A DNA stretch of 14,127 nucleotides, taken from contig JAEURM010000023.1 in the NCBI GenBank assembly GCA_016789245.1, positions 1-14,127 of the forward strand, read 5' to 3'. The stretch is from Anaerolineales bacterium (GTDB taxonomy: Bacteria; Chloroflexota; Anaerolineae; Anaerolineales; UBA6663). A program made the translations under genes and the position numbers. This document shows positions 6,474-12,876 of the stretch, piece by piece. Positions within the stretch are counted from its first letter, which is position 1, and the number at the start of each line of letters is the position of its first letter. The notes beneath the pieces are model-generated. The model did not search any database, had not been told where the DNA came from, and saw nothing but the letters and a program-made list of their open reading frames with translations.

Positions 6474-7697
6474 TTAAGTTTCCTTCAACAGCGGTGCTAA
6501 GTGTTCAGCGTAAACGCGCTCCCACGTAAACGTGCGCCGCGCGGCCACAGCGGCCCCATAGGCATCATCTGCCGCCAAGCGCGTTTGTATTTGCGCGGCC
6601 ACCGCGTGCGGCTCCGCCTCCGGCGCAAAGTAGGTGGCCCGTTCACCACCCAAGGCGCGCAGGGGCGGAATATCTGTGCAGAACATGGGCAAACGGCTGA
6701 AGGCCGCTTCTAACACGGGCAAGCCAAAACCCTCTTCGCGGCTGGGCAAAAACAAAGCGTCTGCTAAGCGATAAAAATCTGCCACCACTTCATCCGGTAA
6801 AAAACTCTCATTCAGCTCGGCGAGAAAGTGAGCCGCGTCCTCTAAGCCCAGCTCCGCGCGTAAATTTTTGAGTTGTTCAAAATACTGCGCGTTGGCCGGA
6901 TTGTGCGGGCCGAGTGGGCCGGTCACCACCAATTGCGCTGAAGCAAGTTGCTCCCGCCGCAGAGCGGCTAACACGTGCAAAGCCAGTTCAATATTTTTGC
7001 GCGGCGTGACGCGCACCGGCAAAAGCAAAATAGGTGCGGCCTCCAAGAGTTGCATCTGGCGCACTAAAGTCTGTGTCAACGGTTCTAGCTTAAAGAAGCG
7101 GGTCACGTCTAAACCATTTGGTATCACGGCAATGGTTTCCGGCGCAAGGTGCATCAGTTCGGCTAGCTCGCGGCGGCGCAACTCAGAAATTACCACTTGG
7201 CGTGCGCCCGGCCACGCGGTGTTCAATAAATTCCATGGATAGCCCGCATGTAACTCGGAACGGTAGCGCGGCGTCGTCCACGCCAAATCATGGTGCCAGA
7301 GGATGAAGCGCGGCGCGCCCGGCTTTTGCGCCACTCGGTGCAGGGCGGCGGTGAGGGCCAAGTTTTTGTTGAGTGAGCAAACATTGTGCGCAATTACCAC
7401 TGCTACATCTCGCAGAGCACCCAGTAGTTGCTGTTCCAGTTCATCCACCCTGCGTTCAAAATCCGGCGGCACGCGCCCGGCATCTAATTCCACTTTCAGT
7501 GGCGCTAACGCCGCGTGGCGTGAATCGGCCAGTGGTACGCTCACAAACGGGATGCGTGCATCGGTTTGCGCGCCGCGCGCGGCCACAATCCGCACCGCGT
7601 GCCCAGCATTCGCCATCAGCCGCGCTTGGTGGGCCAGTACACTTTCTACGCCGCCCACAATGGGTGGGGCACTGTAATGAATGAGCGCAATCTGCAT
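6474..7697 (-). CDS. GT4-family glycosyltransferase
   Basis: This 407-residue GT-B enzyme has family GT4 features. The N-terminal domain begins MQIALIHYSAPPIVGGVE, with the glycine-rich acceptor/phosphate loop at 14-18. The C-terminal domain has the donor-binding basic residues in RVTPRKN (229-235) and the EX7E motif in REEGFGLPVLE (Glu322, Glu330). It should retain anomeric configuration and use a nucleotide sugar; donor and acceptor cannot be read reliably. It ends 1 nt before the Usp-GpgS start, so the two are almost certainly translated from one mRNA. This makes a second sugar-transfer step in the glucosylglycerate pathway (for example a MggA-like role) reasonable, but that is inference from context. 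There is no membrane segment. The start codon has no clear Shine-Dalgarno site. Confidence 0.85.
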   Translation of the reverse strand: MQIALIHYSAPPIVGGVESVLAHQARLMANAGHAVRIVAARGAQTDARIPFVSVPLADSRHAALAPLKVELDAGRVPPDFERRVDELEQQLLGALRDVAVVIAHNVCSLNKNLALTAALHRVAQKPGAPRFILWHHDLAWTTPRYRSELHAGYPWNLLNTAWPGARQVVISELRRRELAELMHLAPETIAVIPNGLDVTRFFKLEPLTQTLVRQMQLLEAAPILLLPVRVTPRKNIELALHVLAALRREQLASAQLVVTGPLGPHNPANAQYFEQLKNLRAELGLEDAAHFLAELNESFLPDEVVADFYRLADALFLPSREEGFGLPVLEAAFSRLPMFCTDIPPLRALGGERATYFAPEAEPHAVAAQIQTRLAADDAYGAAVAARRTFTWERVYAEHLAPLLKET

Positions 7698-7727
7698 GAT
7701 AAAACTTGGTGATTAAGGCCAGCTCAA

Positions 7728-7762
7728 ATGGTTTATGGCGGATGGCCAATGGCGAATAGCAA
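7728..7762. repeat. Five tandem 7-bp repeats (ATGGNNN) with an adjoining hairpin
   Basis: ATGG recurs exactly every 7 bp at 7728, 7735, 7742 and 7749, and the series ends with ATAGCAA at 7756-7762. The units are ATGGTTT, ATGGCGG, ATGGCCA, ATGGCGA and ATAGCAA. The last unit overlaps a dyad at 7751-7775, with ATAGC (7756-7760) pairing GCTAT (7766-7770) and outer GGC/GCC. There is no T-tract. The repeat fills most of the 82-bp gap between two glycosyltransferase genes, which is the only sizeable gap inside the operon, so it may be an inserted element or an mRNA processing or attenuation site. Confidence 0.65.
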
Positions 7763-7779
7763 TCCGCTATCTGCCCTAT

Positions 7780-9123
7780 TTAGTCCGCGTAACCAAAACA
7801 ATCCGCTAGTAAAGCTTGTAGGCGGCGCTCTAACACGCTGAAGGAAAAGTAGCGGCGGGCGAGTTGATAGTTGATTTCGGCCCACTCTCGCGCAGTGGCT
7901 GGGTGCTCCAGCAAGTGCCGCGTGGCGCGCAAAGTTTCTTGATTGATGAAACCATCAAACTCCACCACCTGAAAGCCCTTGGGCTTAATATCTACTTCGT
8001 AAATGGAATACTTGTTCACCACCAAGGGCCGGTGGTAATACACCGCTTCTAAAAACGCGTTGCCAAAACCCTCAATGCTAGAAGGGTAGGTGACCAAATC
8101 GGCTTGGGGATACACATCGCCCAGCGTGTAAATGCGGCGGCCATCCGGCGTAAGGCCACGCCCATCTTGCACCAAATCACTTTCAAAGCGCACGGGTACG
8201 TTCAATAAATGGGCAAACTCGCGCACGCGTTGTTCATACGCTGTGCCTTCATCCCCAGCGGCATGTGAAATGACGAGCTTGGCTTTCACTTCCAGCCGCT
8301 TGGTCAGTTCAATGGCATTCTCAATGCCTTTGCGCTGAATGATGCGGGTGGGTTGCAAAAAGAAATACTCATCGGGCGCTACGCCTAAATCGGCGCGCGC
8401 ATTTTGCGCGTACGCATCTGGCGGGGCGGGCGGCTGGTCAAAATCCATCACGTTGGGAATCACACGTGAGAACAGGCCGGTGCGCCACGCCAATTGTTGC
8501 GCCTGCACGGAATTAATCACCACATGGCGCACGCTGGGCAAAGCCGGTGGAAAAGCCGCCGCAATATAATCGGCCACGCAGTTCACTTGGAAGCGTTGCC
8601 GCTCCCAGTAAAAATCATGATGATGGGCGATGGTGGGGTAACCGGTCTCGGCAATAAACTCCGTGAGCGCTAGCCCTAGCGGCAAGTTGAGCGGGATGGT
8701 GAGCGCATTTTCAACAATCAACACTTCTAACTCAAAATCACGAGCAAACGCATAAAGCTGTTGTTTGAAGTGTTCTTTGAGTTGGTTGATGTGTTGAGTG
8801 AGGTGTGGGGGGCGAATGTAGATGGAGAAAAAATCTTTGTACAGTGGCCCCAGCTCGGGGTGCTCGGCGCGGGCTTGCGCGGTGACGCCCCCATTGCCCG
8901 TATACGCCGCAGTGTTAATCGCGTCAATCATCGGATGCCGGTAAAAGGCCTCTGGCACGGTGCGGCTCACATTGGGTGGCCGGTCACTTTCACCGGCAAA
9001 GTAAAAACACAGGTGGCCGAGGCGCTCTAGCACCGCCGCCCACTTGGCCGTTTCTAGTGAAACGCCATCCGTTCCGGCAAAGCGCGTAGAGATAAAGCCA
9101 ATGCGGCGAGGGTGAGGCGTCAT
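7780..9123 (-). CDS. GT-B glycosyltransferase, probable mannosylglucosylglycerate synthase-like (MggS)
   Basis: This is a 447-residue glycosyltransferase with a GT4-type C-terminal domain. Donor-site residues are Arg260 and Lys265 in QPTRIIQRKG, and the EX7E motif is IEGFGNAFLE (Glu351, Glu359). The N-terminus, IGFISTRFAGTDGVSLETAKW (8-28), and HHHDFYWER (167-175) resemble proteins I associate with mannosylglucosylglycerate synthase, which adds mannose from GDP-mannose to glucosylglycerate. That assignment comes from memory of the family and from the GpgS gene two positions downstream in the same operon; it is not proven by sequence alone. If right, the operon makes the disaccharide solute mannosylglucosylglycerate. 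The safe call is a cytoplasmic GT4-like retaining glycosyltransferase. The start lies 5 nt after the membrane glycosyltransferase stop, which supports co-transcription. Confidence 0.8.
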   Translation of the reverse strand: MTPHPRRIGFISTRFAGTDGVSLETAKWAAVLERLGHLCFYFAGESDRPPNVSRTVPEAFYRHPMIDAINTAAYTGNGGVTAQARAEHPELGPLYKDFFSIYIRPPHLTQHINQLKEHFKQQLYAFARDFELEVLIVENALTIPLNLPLGLALTEFIAETGYPTIAHHHDFYWERQRFQVNCVADYIAAAFPPALPSVRHVVINSVQAQQLAWRTGLFSRVIPNVMDFDQPPAPPDAYAQNARADLGVAPDEYFFLQPTRIIQRKGIENAIELTKRLEVKAKLVISHAAGDEGTAYEQRVREFAHLLNVPVRFESDLVQDGRGLTPDGRRIYTLGDVYPQADLVTYPSSIEGFGNAFLEAVYYHRPLVVNKYSIYEVDIKPKGFQVVEFDGFINQETLRATRHLLEHPATAREWAEINYQLARRYFSFSVLERRLQALLADCFGYAD

Positions 9124-9128
9124 CAGTG

Positions 9129-11072
9129 TTAAGGCACGCGGTAGGCAAACAGCATCGGCGTGCCGCAGTCAAATTCAGAGTGCCACGTGCCGCCCGCATG
9201 CGTATTCGTCCACGCGCGTAGTTCTTCTACCCGCAAAGCGGGCGCAATAATAAGTGCGCCAGATGGGCTGGTGAGCGCGTCCACGGGCGCGTCCCAGTTT
9301 TCAATAGGCTTCTTCTGGCTCAGAAAATCTACGGAGATATGCGTGCCATAGCGCAGAAACTCGGTGCTGAGTAAATAGGTGGGCGTATCACGCGGTACTT
9401 CACTCACGTAATTGCCTAAGTAGCCGGCAAACCGCGTGCGCTCATCCCCGCCAAATTGGCACTGGCCTACAAAATCAAAAAAGTACACGCGCACATTGAA
9501 CGCGCCAATGATGAGGGCCATCACCGTGGCGCTCACCACCCAAGCCCGTGAGATAACGGGTTCATCATTGAATAGGCGTTGAACAACTTGGTTAAAGCCC
9601 ACGGCGGCCATGAGGGTGGCGGCCGGCACCGCAATCAACATGCGGTAGGTATCGGCACTGGGCGGTACCGAGAAGAAGGCCACGGCGCAGGTTGCCCCCC
9701 AAAACCAAACAGTGAGCAGGCCATAACGTTCATCGCGGATGCGGCTGAAGACGTACACTGCGCCCAGGATAAAAAACGTAGCCGTAAAAACGCTTAAGAG
9801 CGGGATACGCACGCCATAGAAATCCGTGGCCGGGGTGGTATTAAGCGTTGAAAGGGCGTGGATTAAACGCTCGCCCATGATTTGCAGAAAGGATTTGCCA
9901 GTGGTGGCCATTTCATTGGTTAACCACGGGGATTGAAACATGCCGTCCTTGCCAAAGCGGCCGGCAAAATCTACTGGCCGGAGGGCAAAGTGGATAATTT
10001 GCGGTAAGGCCACGATTAAGCTTCCTAAGTTGAACACCGCTAAGTGCTTTAATAAATTGGGGAACTGCTTGCGGTACAAAATCAGGCTGAGCAGACCATA
10101 CAAGCTGGTGATGCCAAACGTGATGAACGCATCAAAATAAACGCCCATATGGAGGGCGAGCACCACACCGCCCAACACTAACCGCACTTGGCTGGCCCGC
10201 TGGAGGCCGCTAAAAAATAGATAGAGCACCAATGGCGTTATCCAAGTGCCCTGAATATAGGAAACTGAGGCGATGCGGCTGAAGTGGATATGGCTGTGAG
10301 AAAGTGCCAGCAGGACGGCGCCAAATAGCGCCACCCGTACGCCAAAAAGGTGGCGGCCTAATAGATAAACCGTCACTAAAGCCAGTGAGCCGCCGAGCGC
10401 GGGTAGAAAGCGCAGGGCAAAGGGCGTCGGGCCGAAAATCTCCAACACGATGCGGATGGCCTGCATGTAAAAGCCGCCTACTTCCGCTGGCCATGAGTAC
10501 GGTGTGGCGTAGGGCGGCGCTTTGGTGGCGAGGGCTAAATCTCCAATGAGCCCTTCATCACCATCAATCACGCGCGGCAGTGAGCCCAAGGCGTAAAACC
10601 GCAGGCTGATGCCAATGAGCAGGATGGCCGCCAGCAGGCTCAGTTCAAGACGGTGTGTATGAAGCCACTGCCGCCAGTTAGGCCATTGCCACGGGCGGGT
10701 GTGCGCAAACGCCCACACATAGCTCAGGCTGGCGAGAAAAACTAGCGCCAGCACGGGCAAGTAGTTGCGCCGCTGAGCTTGCTCAAATTCTTGGTTGAGT
10801 ACAGCGGCTAAGCCCGATAAACATACTGCAAAGAAAACAAGGATGCCTGTAAGTGACCAGTTTTGCGCGGCTGTCCCTAACCAGCGGCTCAACCAAGCCT
10901 CCACCCGTGCCGTCATTAAAAACAAGGCCACACCCAGCCCGCTTAGGCCAATGGCCCACAGTTGCGTGATAGGTGAGAGATAGGAGGCAAATTGCCCCGC
11001 TAGCGTCAGCAGGAGGGCAAAGCCCACAATCAGCACTTGTAATTTGCGGTTAGAGGTAGTTGGAGACGGCAT
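9129..11072 (-). CDS. Polytopic GT-C glycosyltransferase (PMT/ArnT-like, GT39/GT83 type)
   Basis: This 647-residue membrane protein has an estimated 11-13 hydrophobic helices and a short soluble C-terminal part (~535-647). After several N-terminal helices, the first external loop carries RVIDGDEGLIGD (167-178), with the acidic pair Asp172-Glu173 that defines the catalytic loop of protein mannosyltransferase and ArnT-type enzymes. These use a polyprenyl-phosphate sugar on the outer face of the membrane. Helices resuming with RFLPALGGSLALVTVYLLGR and the motif SHSHIHFSRIAS also fit this superfamily. The acceptor is unknown: protein, lipid or cell-wall glycan. About 140 residues precede the catalytic loop, more than in minimal ArnT proteins. 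It lies 14 nt after the antiporter gene and 5 nt before the MggS-like gene, so it is an operon member, though a chemical link to soluble glucosylglycerate synthesis is not obvious. Confidence 0.85.
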   Translation of the reverse strand: MPSPTTSNRKLQVLIVGFALLLTLAGQFASYLSPITQLWAIGLSGLGVALFLMTARVEAWLSRWLGTAAQNWSLTGILVFFAVCLSGLAAVLNQEFEQAQRRNYLPVLALVFLASLSYVWAFAHTRPWQWPNWRQWLHTHRLELSLLAAILLIGISLRFYALGSLPRVIDGDEGLIGDLALATKAPPYATPYSWPAEVGGFYMQAIRIVLEIFGPTPFALRFLPALGGSLALVTVYLLGRHLFGVRVALFGAVLLALSHSHIHFSRIASVSYIQGTWITPLVLYLFFSGLQRASQVRLVLGGVVLALHMGVYFDAFITFGITSLYGLLSLILYRKQFPNLLKHLAVFNLGSLIVALPQIIHFALRPVDFAGRFGKDGMFQSPWLTNEMATTGKSFLQIMGERLIHALSTLNTTPATDFYGVRIPLLSVFTATFFILGAVYVFSRIRDERYGLLTVWFWGATCAVAFFSVPPSADTYRMLIAVPAATLMAAVGFNQVVQRLFNDEPVISRAWVVSATVMALIIGAFNVRVYFFDFVGQCQFGGDERTRFAGYLGNYVSEVPRDTPTYLLSTEFLRYGTHISVDFLSQKKPIENWDAPVDALTSPSGALIIAPALRVEELRAWTNTHAGGTWHSEFDCGTPMLFAYRVP

Positions 11073-11086
11073 GCAGTAATTTCCAA

Positions 11087-12166
11087 TCAGGCCGAAATTT
11101 GGCGAGCGCGGACTTCACGAATAACCACAATCATCAGCGTAAGCGCCGTGAGGGGCAGAACAAACCAGACCATCACATTGCTAAACAACGGCAAAGCATC
11201 ATGCTGGGTGGCATTGAGCACTAAATAAGCAATGTAGGCCACATAGTACCCAAAGAACAGGCCACCTTCCCAGCGCGCAATTTGGTTGCCGTGGAAGAAG
11301 ATGGGCAGGCAGGCAATGGCCACGGCCAACATCACTGGTAAATCAAACGTAATGGCGGCGGGCGCAACGGGAATGCCGTTGGGCGCAATCAGCGCTGTGA
11401 GGCCCAACACCGAAAAAATGTTGAAGATATTGCTTCCCACCACGTTGCCCACCGCAATATCCCGCTCGCCGCGAAAAGTGGCGATGACAGAGGTGGCTAA
11501 CTCCGGCAGGGAAGTGCCCACCGCCACAATGGTGAGGCCAATCACCAATTCGCTCAGGCCCAGCCACCGGGCCAATTCTACCGCGCCATTCACCAGCCAT
11601 TGGGCGCCAACCACCAACAAAGCAATGCCCCCGATTACCAAAGCTAAGTTCTTTGGCCAGTGCGGGCGTGTTTTTTGCGCGGAGCCATATTCCTGCTCAT
11701 ACTCTTGCTTCACAGCTTTGCTTTCTTTGCGGCTTAATTGAATGGCGAAGGCCGTATACACAATGAGCAGGCTACCCAACAGCATGCCATCCACTTGGTT
11801 GAGACTCCCATCCCATGCCAAAAATAACAGCAAGGCTGAAGCCCCAATCATGATCGGCACATCAATGCGGATGAGTTGCTGGGAAACGACCAAAGGCGCC
11901 ACTAAAGCAGAGAGGCCGAGGATAAACAAGATGTTGGCGATGTTACTGCCCACCACATTGCCCAAAGCAATATCGGCTTGGCCAGCAAACGCCGATTGGA
12001 GGTTGACGGCCAATTCTGGCGCACTGGTGCTAAAGGCTACTACCGTTAACCCCACCACCAAGGGTGAGATGCCGAACGCCGTGGCCAAACGCGAAGCGCC
12101 CCGCACCAATAACTCGCCGCCTACCACTAATAATCCCAAACCGAAAATGAATAAGATAACCGTCAT
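11087..12166 (-). CDS. CaCA-family Na+(K+)/Ca2+ antiporter, YrbG-like
   Basis: From the ATG at 12166 this is a 359-residue inner-membrane protein with about ten helices. It has the two alpha-repeats that define the Ca2+/cation antiporter superfamily: TVVAFSTSAPELAVN followed by ALGNVVGSNIANILFILG, and TIVAVGTSLPELATS followed by AVGNVVGSNIFNIFSVLG. The GNVVGSNI and TS-PEL motifs line the ion site. It should exchange Ca2+, or another divalent cation, for Na+ or K+. An in-frame ATG at 12217 would add 17 residues, but 12166 is preferred: it has a good Shine-Dalgarno sequence (GGGAG, 8 nt spacing), it gives the normal start of the family directly at the first helix, and the extra codons lie inside a terminator hairpin. 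It is the first gene of the five-gene operon and sits behind a candidate attenuator. Confidence 0.92.
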   Translation of the reverse strand: MTVILFIFGLGLLVVGGELLVRGASRLATAFGISPLVVGLTVVAFSTSAPELAVNLQSAFAGQADIALGNVVGSNIANILFILGLSALVAPLVVSQQLIRIDVPIMIGASALLLFLAWDGSLNQVDGMLLGSLLIVYTAFAIQLSRKESKAVKQEYEQEYGSAQKTRPHWPKNLALVIGGIALLVVGAQWLVNGAVELARWLGLSELVIGLTIVAVGTSLPELATSVIATFRGERDIAVGNVVGSNIFNIFSVLGLTALIAPNGIPVAPAAITFDLPVMLAVAIACLPIFFHGNQIARWEGGLFFGYYVAYIAYLVLNATQHDALPLFSNVMVWFVLPLTALTLMIVVIREVRARQISA

Positions 12167-12174
12167 GGTTGCTT

Positions 12175-12179
12175 CTCCC
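12175..12179 (-). promoter_or_regulatory. Shine-Dalgarno site GGGAG fixing the antiporter start
   Basis: GGGAG lies 8 nt ahead of the ATG at 12166, one of the few clear Shine-Dalgarno sites in the window. It favours this start over the in-frame ATG at 12217. It also places ribosome loading after the terminator hairpin. Confidence 0.6.
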
Positions 12180-12187
12180 AAGAATAC

Positions 12188-12210
12188 AAAAAGGCTGTCT
12201 TTGACAGCCT
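12188..12210 (-). terminator. Rho-independent terminator hairpin upstream of the antiporter gene
   Basis: On the minus strand AGGCTGTC, loop AAA and GACAGCCT form a perfect 8-bp stem with a 3-nt loop, followed by TTTT, G and TATT. The T-tract is present only in this orientation. No minus-strand gene lies upstream that would need terminating: the neighbour is a divergent gene. The hairpin therefore most likely acts inside the leader of the operon that follows. Confidence 0.65.
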
Positions 12211-12266
12211 CCACCATGCTTCGGAGTTGAAGGAGCCGAGCCTCTCACGATACAGTTGTAGGCAGG

Positions 12267-12295
12267 ACTTTATCAAACTTAGGAGAAAGTGGCAA
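12267..12295 (-). promoter_or_regulatory. Candidate sigma-70 type promoter of the antiporter/glycosyltransferase operon
   Basis: Read on the minus strand, TTGCCA (12295-12290) is a five-of-six match to the -35 consensus or close to it. It is followed after 17 bp by TAAAGT (12272-12267), a four-of-six -10 box. The predicted start is near 12260. The -35 box overlaps the first codon of the divergent SRPBCC-like gene. Confidence 0.4.
12281..12286 (+). promoter_or_regulatory. Shine-Dalgarno site AGGAGA fixing the SRPBCC-like gene start
   Basis: AGGAGA ends 8 nt before the ATG at 12295. An in-frame GTG at 12289 is only 2-3 nt away from it, too close for initiation. The ATG is therefore the better start. 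Confidence 0.6.
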
Positions 12296-12822
12296 TGACG
12301 ATAGCTTTGATATGGGGGAGCACCCCCGCTGAGCGCGCGCAGACTTTTCCATGTGATAGCGTACTGACGGAAGCCGACGCGGCTTACTTCCGGGCGGTGA
12401 CGGTGGATGCGCCCGTAGCCGTTGTGTTTCGCTGGTTGTGCCAACTACGGGTAGCGCCGTACAGCTATGATTGGATTGATAACTGGGGCCGCCCCAGCCC
12501 GCCCACGCTGACGCCCGGCTTGGAAAACTTACGAGTGGGCCAAACGGTCATGACGATGTTTCGGCTGGCGAGCTTTGCATCCAATGTGCATGTAACACTT
12601 CAAGCCGTTTTGCTGAAGCGATTGTTTGGTGAACTGGCCGTGAGCTATTGCATCCAAGCGGCATCACCCAACTGCACGCCTCTGATTGTTAAACTGCGCG
12701 TGCGTTATCCACGCGGCCCGTTGGGTTGGCTGATGCGGCTAGTTTTACCGTGGGGCGATTGGGTGATGATGCGGCGGCAGTTGCTCAACCTAAAATCTCT
12801 CGCGGAAAAGCCGCAATCGTAA
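12295..12822 (+). CDS. Conserved SRPBCC-like protein of unknown function
   Basis: This 175-residue soluble protein has no signal peptide or evident membrane helix. Its N-terminal half carries a conserved-looking block, ERAQTFPCD, then RAVTVDAPVAVVFRWLCQLRV, then APYSYDWIDNWGR. The 'V-x-A-P-x-x-V-F-R-W' pattern is the usual opening of the START/SRPBCC helix-grip fold, which binds hydrophobic ligands. The C-terminal LPWGDWVMMRRQLLNLKSLAE would be the long final helix. No catalytic residues can be named and no ligand can be inferred. It faces away from the antiporter operon and its start codon overlaps that operon's -35 box, so the two transcription units may interfere. The next gene follows after 54 nt in the same direction. 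Confidence 0.6.
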   Translation: MTIALIWGSTPAERAQTFPCDSVLTEADAAYFRAVTVDAPVAVVFRWLCQLRVAPYSYDWIDNWGRPSPPTLTPGLENLRVGQTVMTMFRLASFASNVHVTLQAVLLKRLFGELAVSYCIQAASPNCTPLIVKLRVRYPRGPLGWLMRLVLPWGDWVMMRRQLLNLKSLAEKPQS

Positions 12823-12831
12823 AGCGCAATC

Positions 12832-12840
12832 TGGTATCAT
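12832..12840 (+). promoter_or_regulatory. Candidate extended -10 promoter of the flavoprotein gene
   Basis: TGGTATCAT gives an extended -10 element (TG, one base, TATCAT, five of six to consensus). It lies 36 nt before the ATG at 12877, which predicts a start near 12847 and a leader of about 30 nt. No -35 box is evident, as is common with extended -10 promoters. No Shine-Dalgarno sequence precedes the ATG. Confidence 0.35.
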
Positions 12841-12876
12841 CGCCACACATCAAACCGCTAGCAAAAATGGCGCACT

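Larger units (their letters stand above)
12167..12260 (-). promoter_or_regulatory. 5' leader of the antiporter operon, candidate attenuator or riboswitch-like element
   Basis: About 94 nt lie between the inferred transcription start (~12260) and the ATG at 12166. The leader holds a strong terminator hairpin (12192-12210) followed, at 12179-12175, by the ribosome binding site. Upstream, GAGAGGCT (12246 to 12239) can pair, with G-U pairs allowed, to AGCCTTTT (12196 to 12189). That segment is the 3' arm and U-tract of the terminator, so the two folds exclude each other. It also contains CTCC/GGAG segments that could form another helix. I could not match it to a riboswitch class I know (yybP-ykoY, Na+ or Mg2+ types). 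Its architecture, not its sequence, suggests regulation. Confidence 0.45.

Noticed and set aside
11286..11741. Plus-strand open frame of 151 codons opposite the antiporter gene
   Set aside because: It is a shadow of the conserved second alpha-repeat region of the antiporter; the translated product looks like no known protein.
12164..12217. Antiporter start at ATG 12217 with a 17-residue extension
   Set aside because: The extension spans a terminator hairpin and lacks a ribosome binding site, while ATG 12166 has a good one and begins at the family's usual first helix.
11742..12230. Plus-strand open frame of 162 codons opposite the antiporter gene
   Set aside because: It has the same cause as the frame just before it: a low-information antisense frame across membrane-helix codons.
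12227..12256. Possible plus-strand promoter TTGAAG, 18 bp, TACAGT for the SRPBCC-like gene
   Set aside because: Both boxes are only four-of-six matches with non-ideal spacing; not strong enough to list as a feature.
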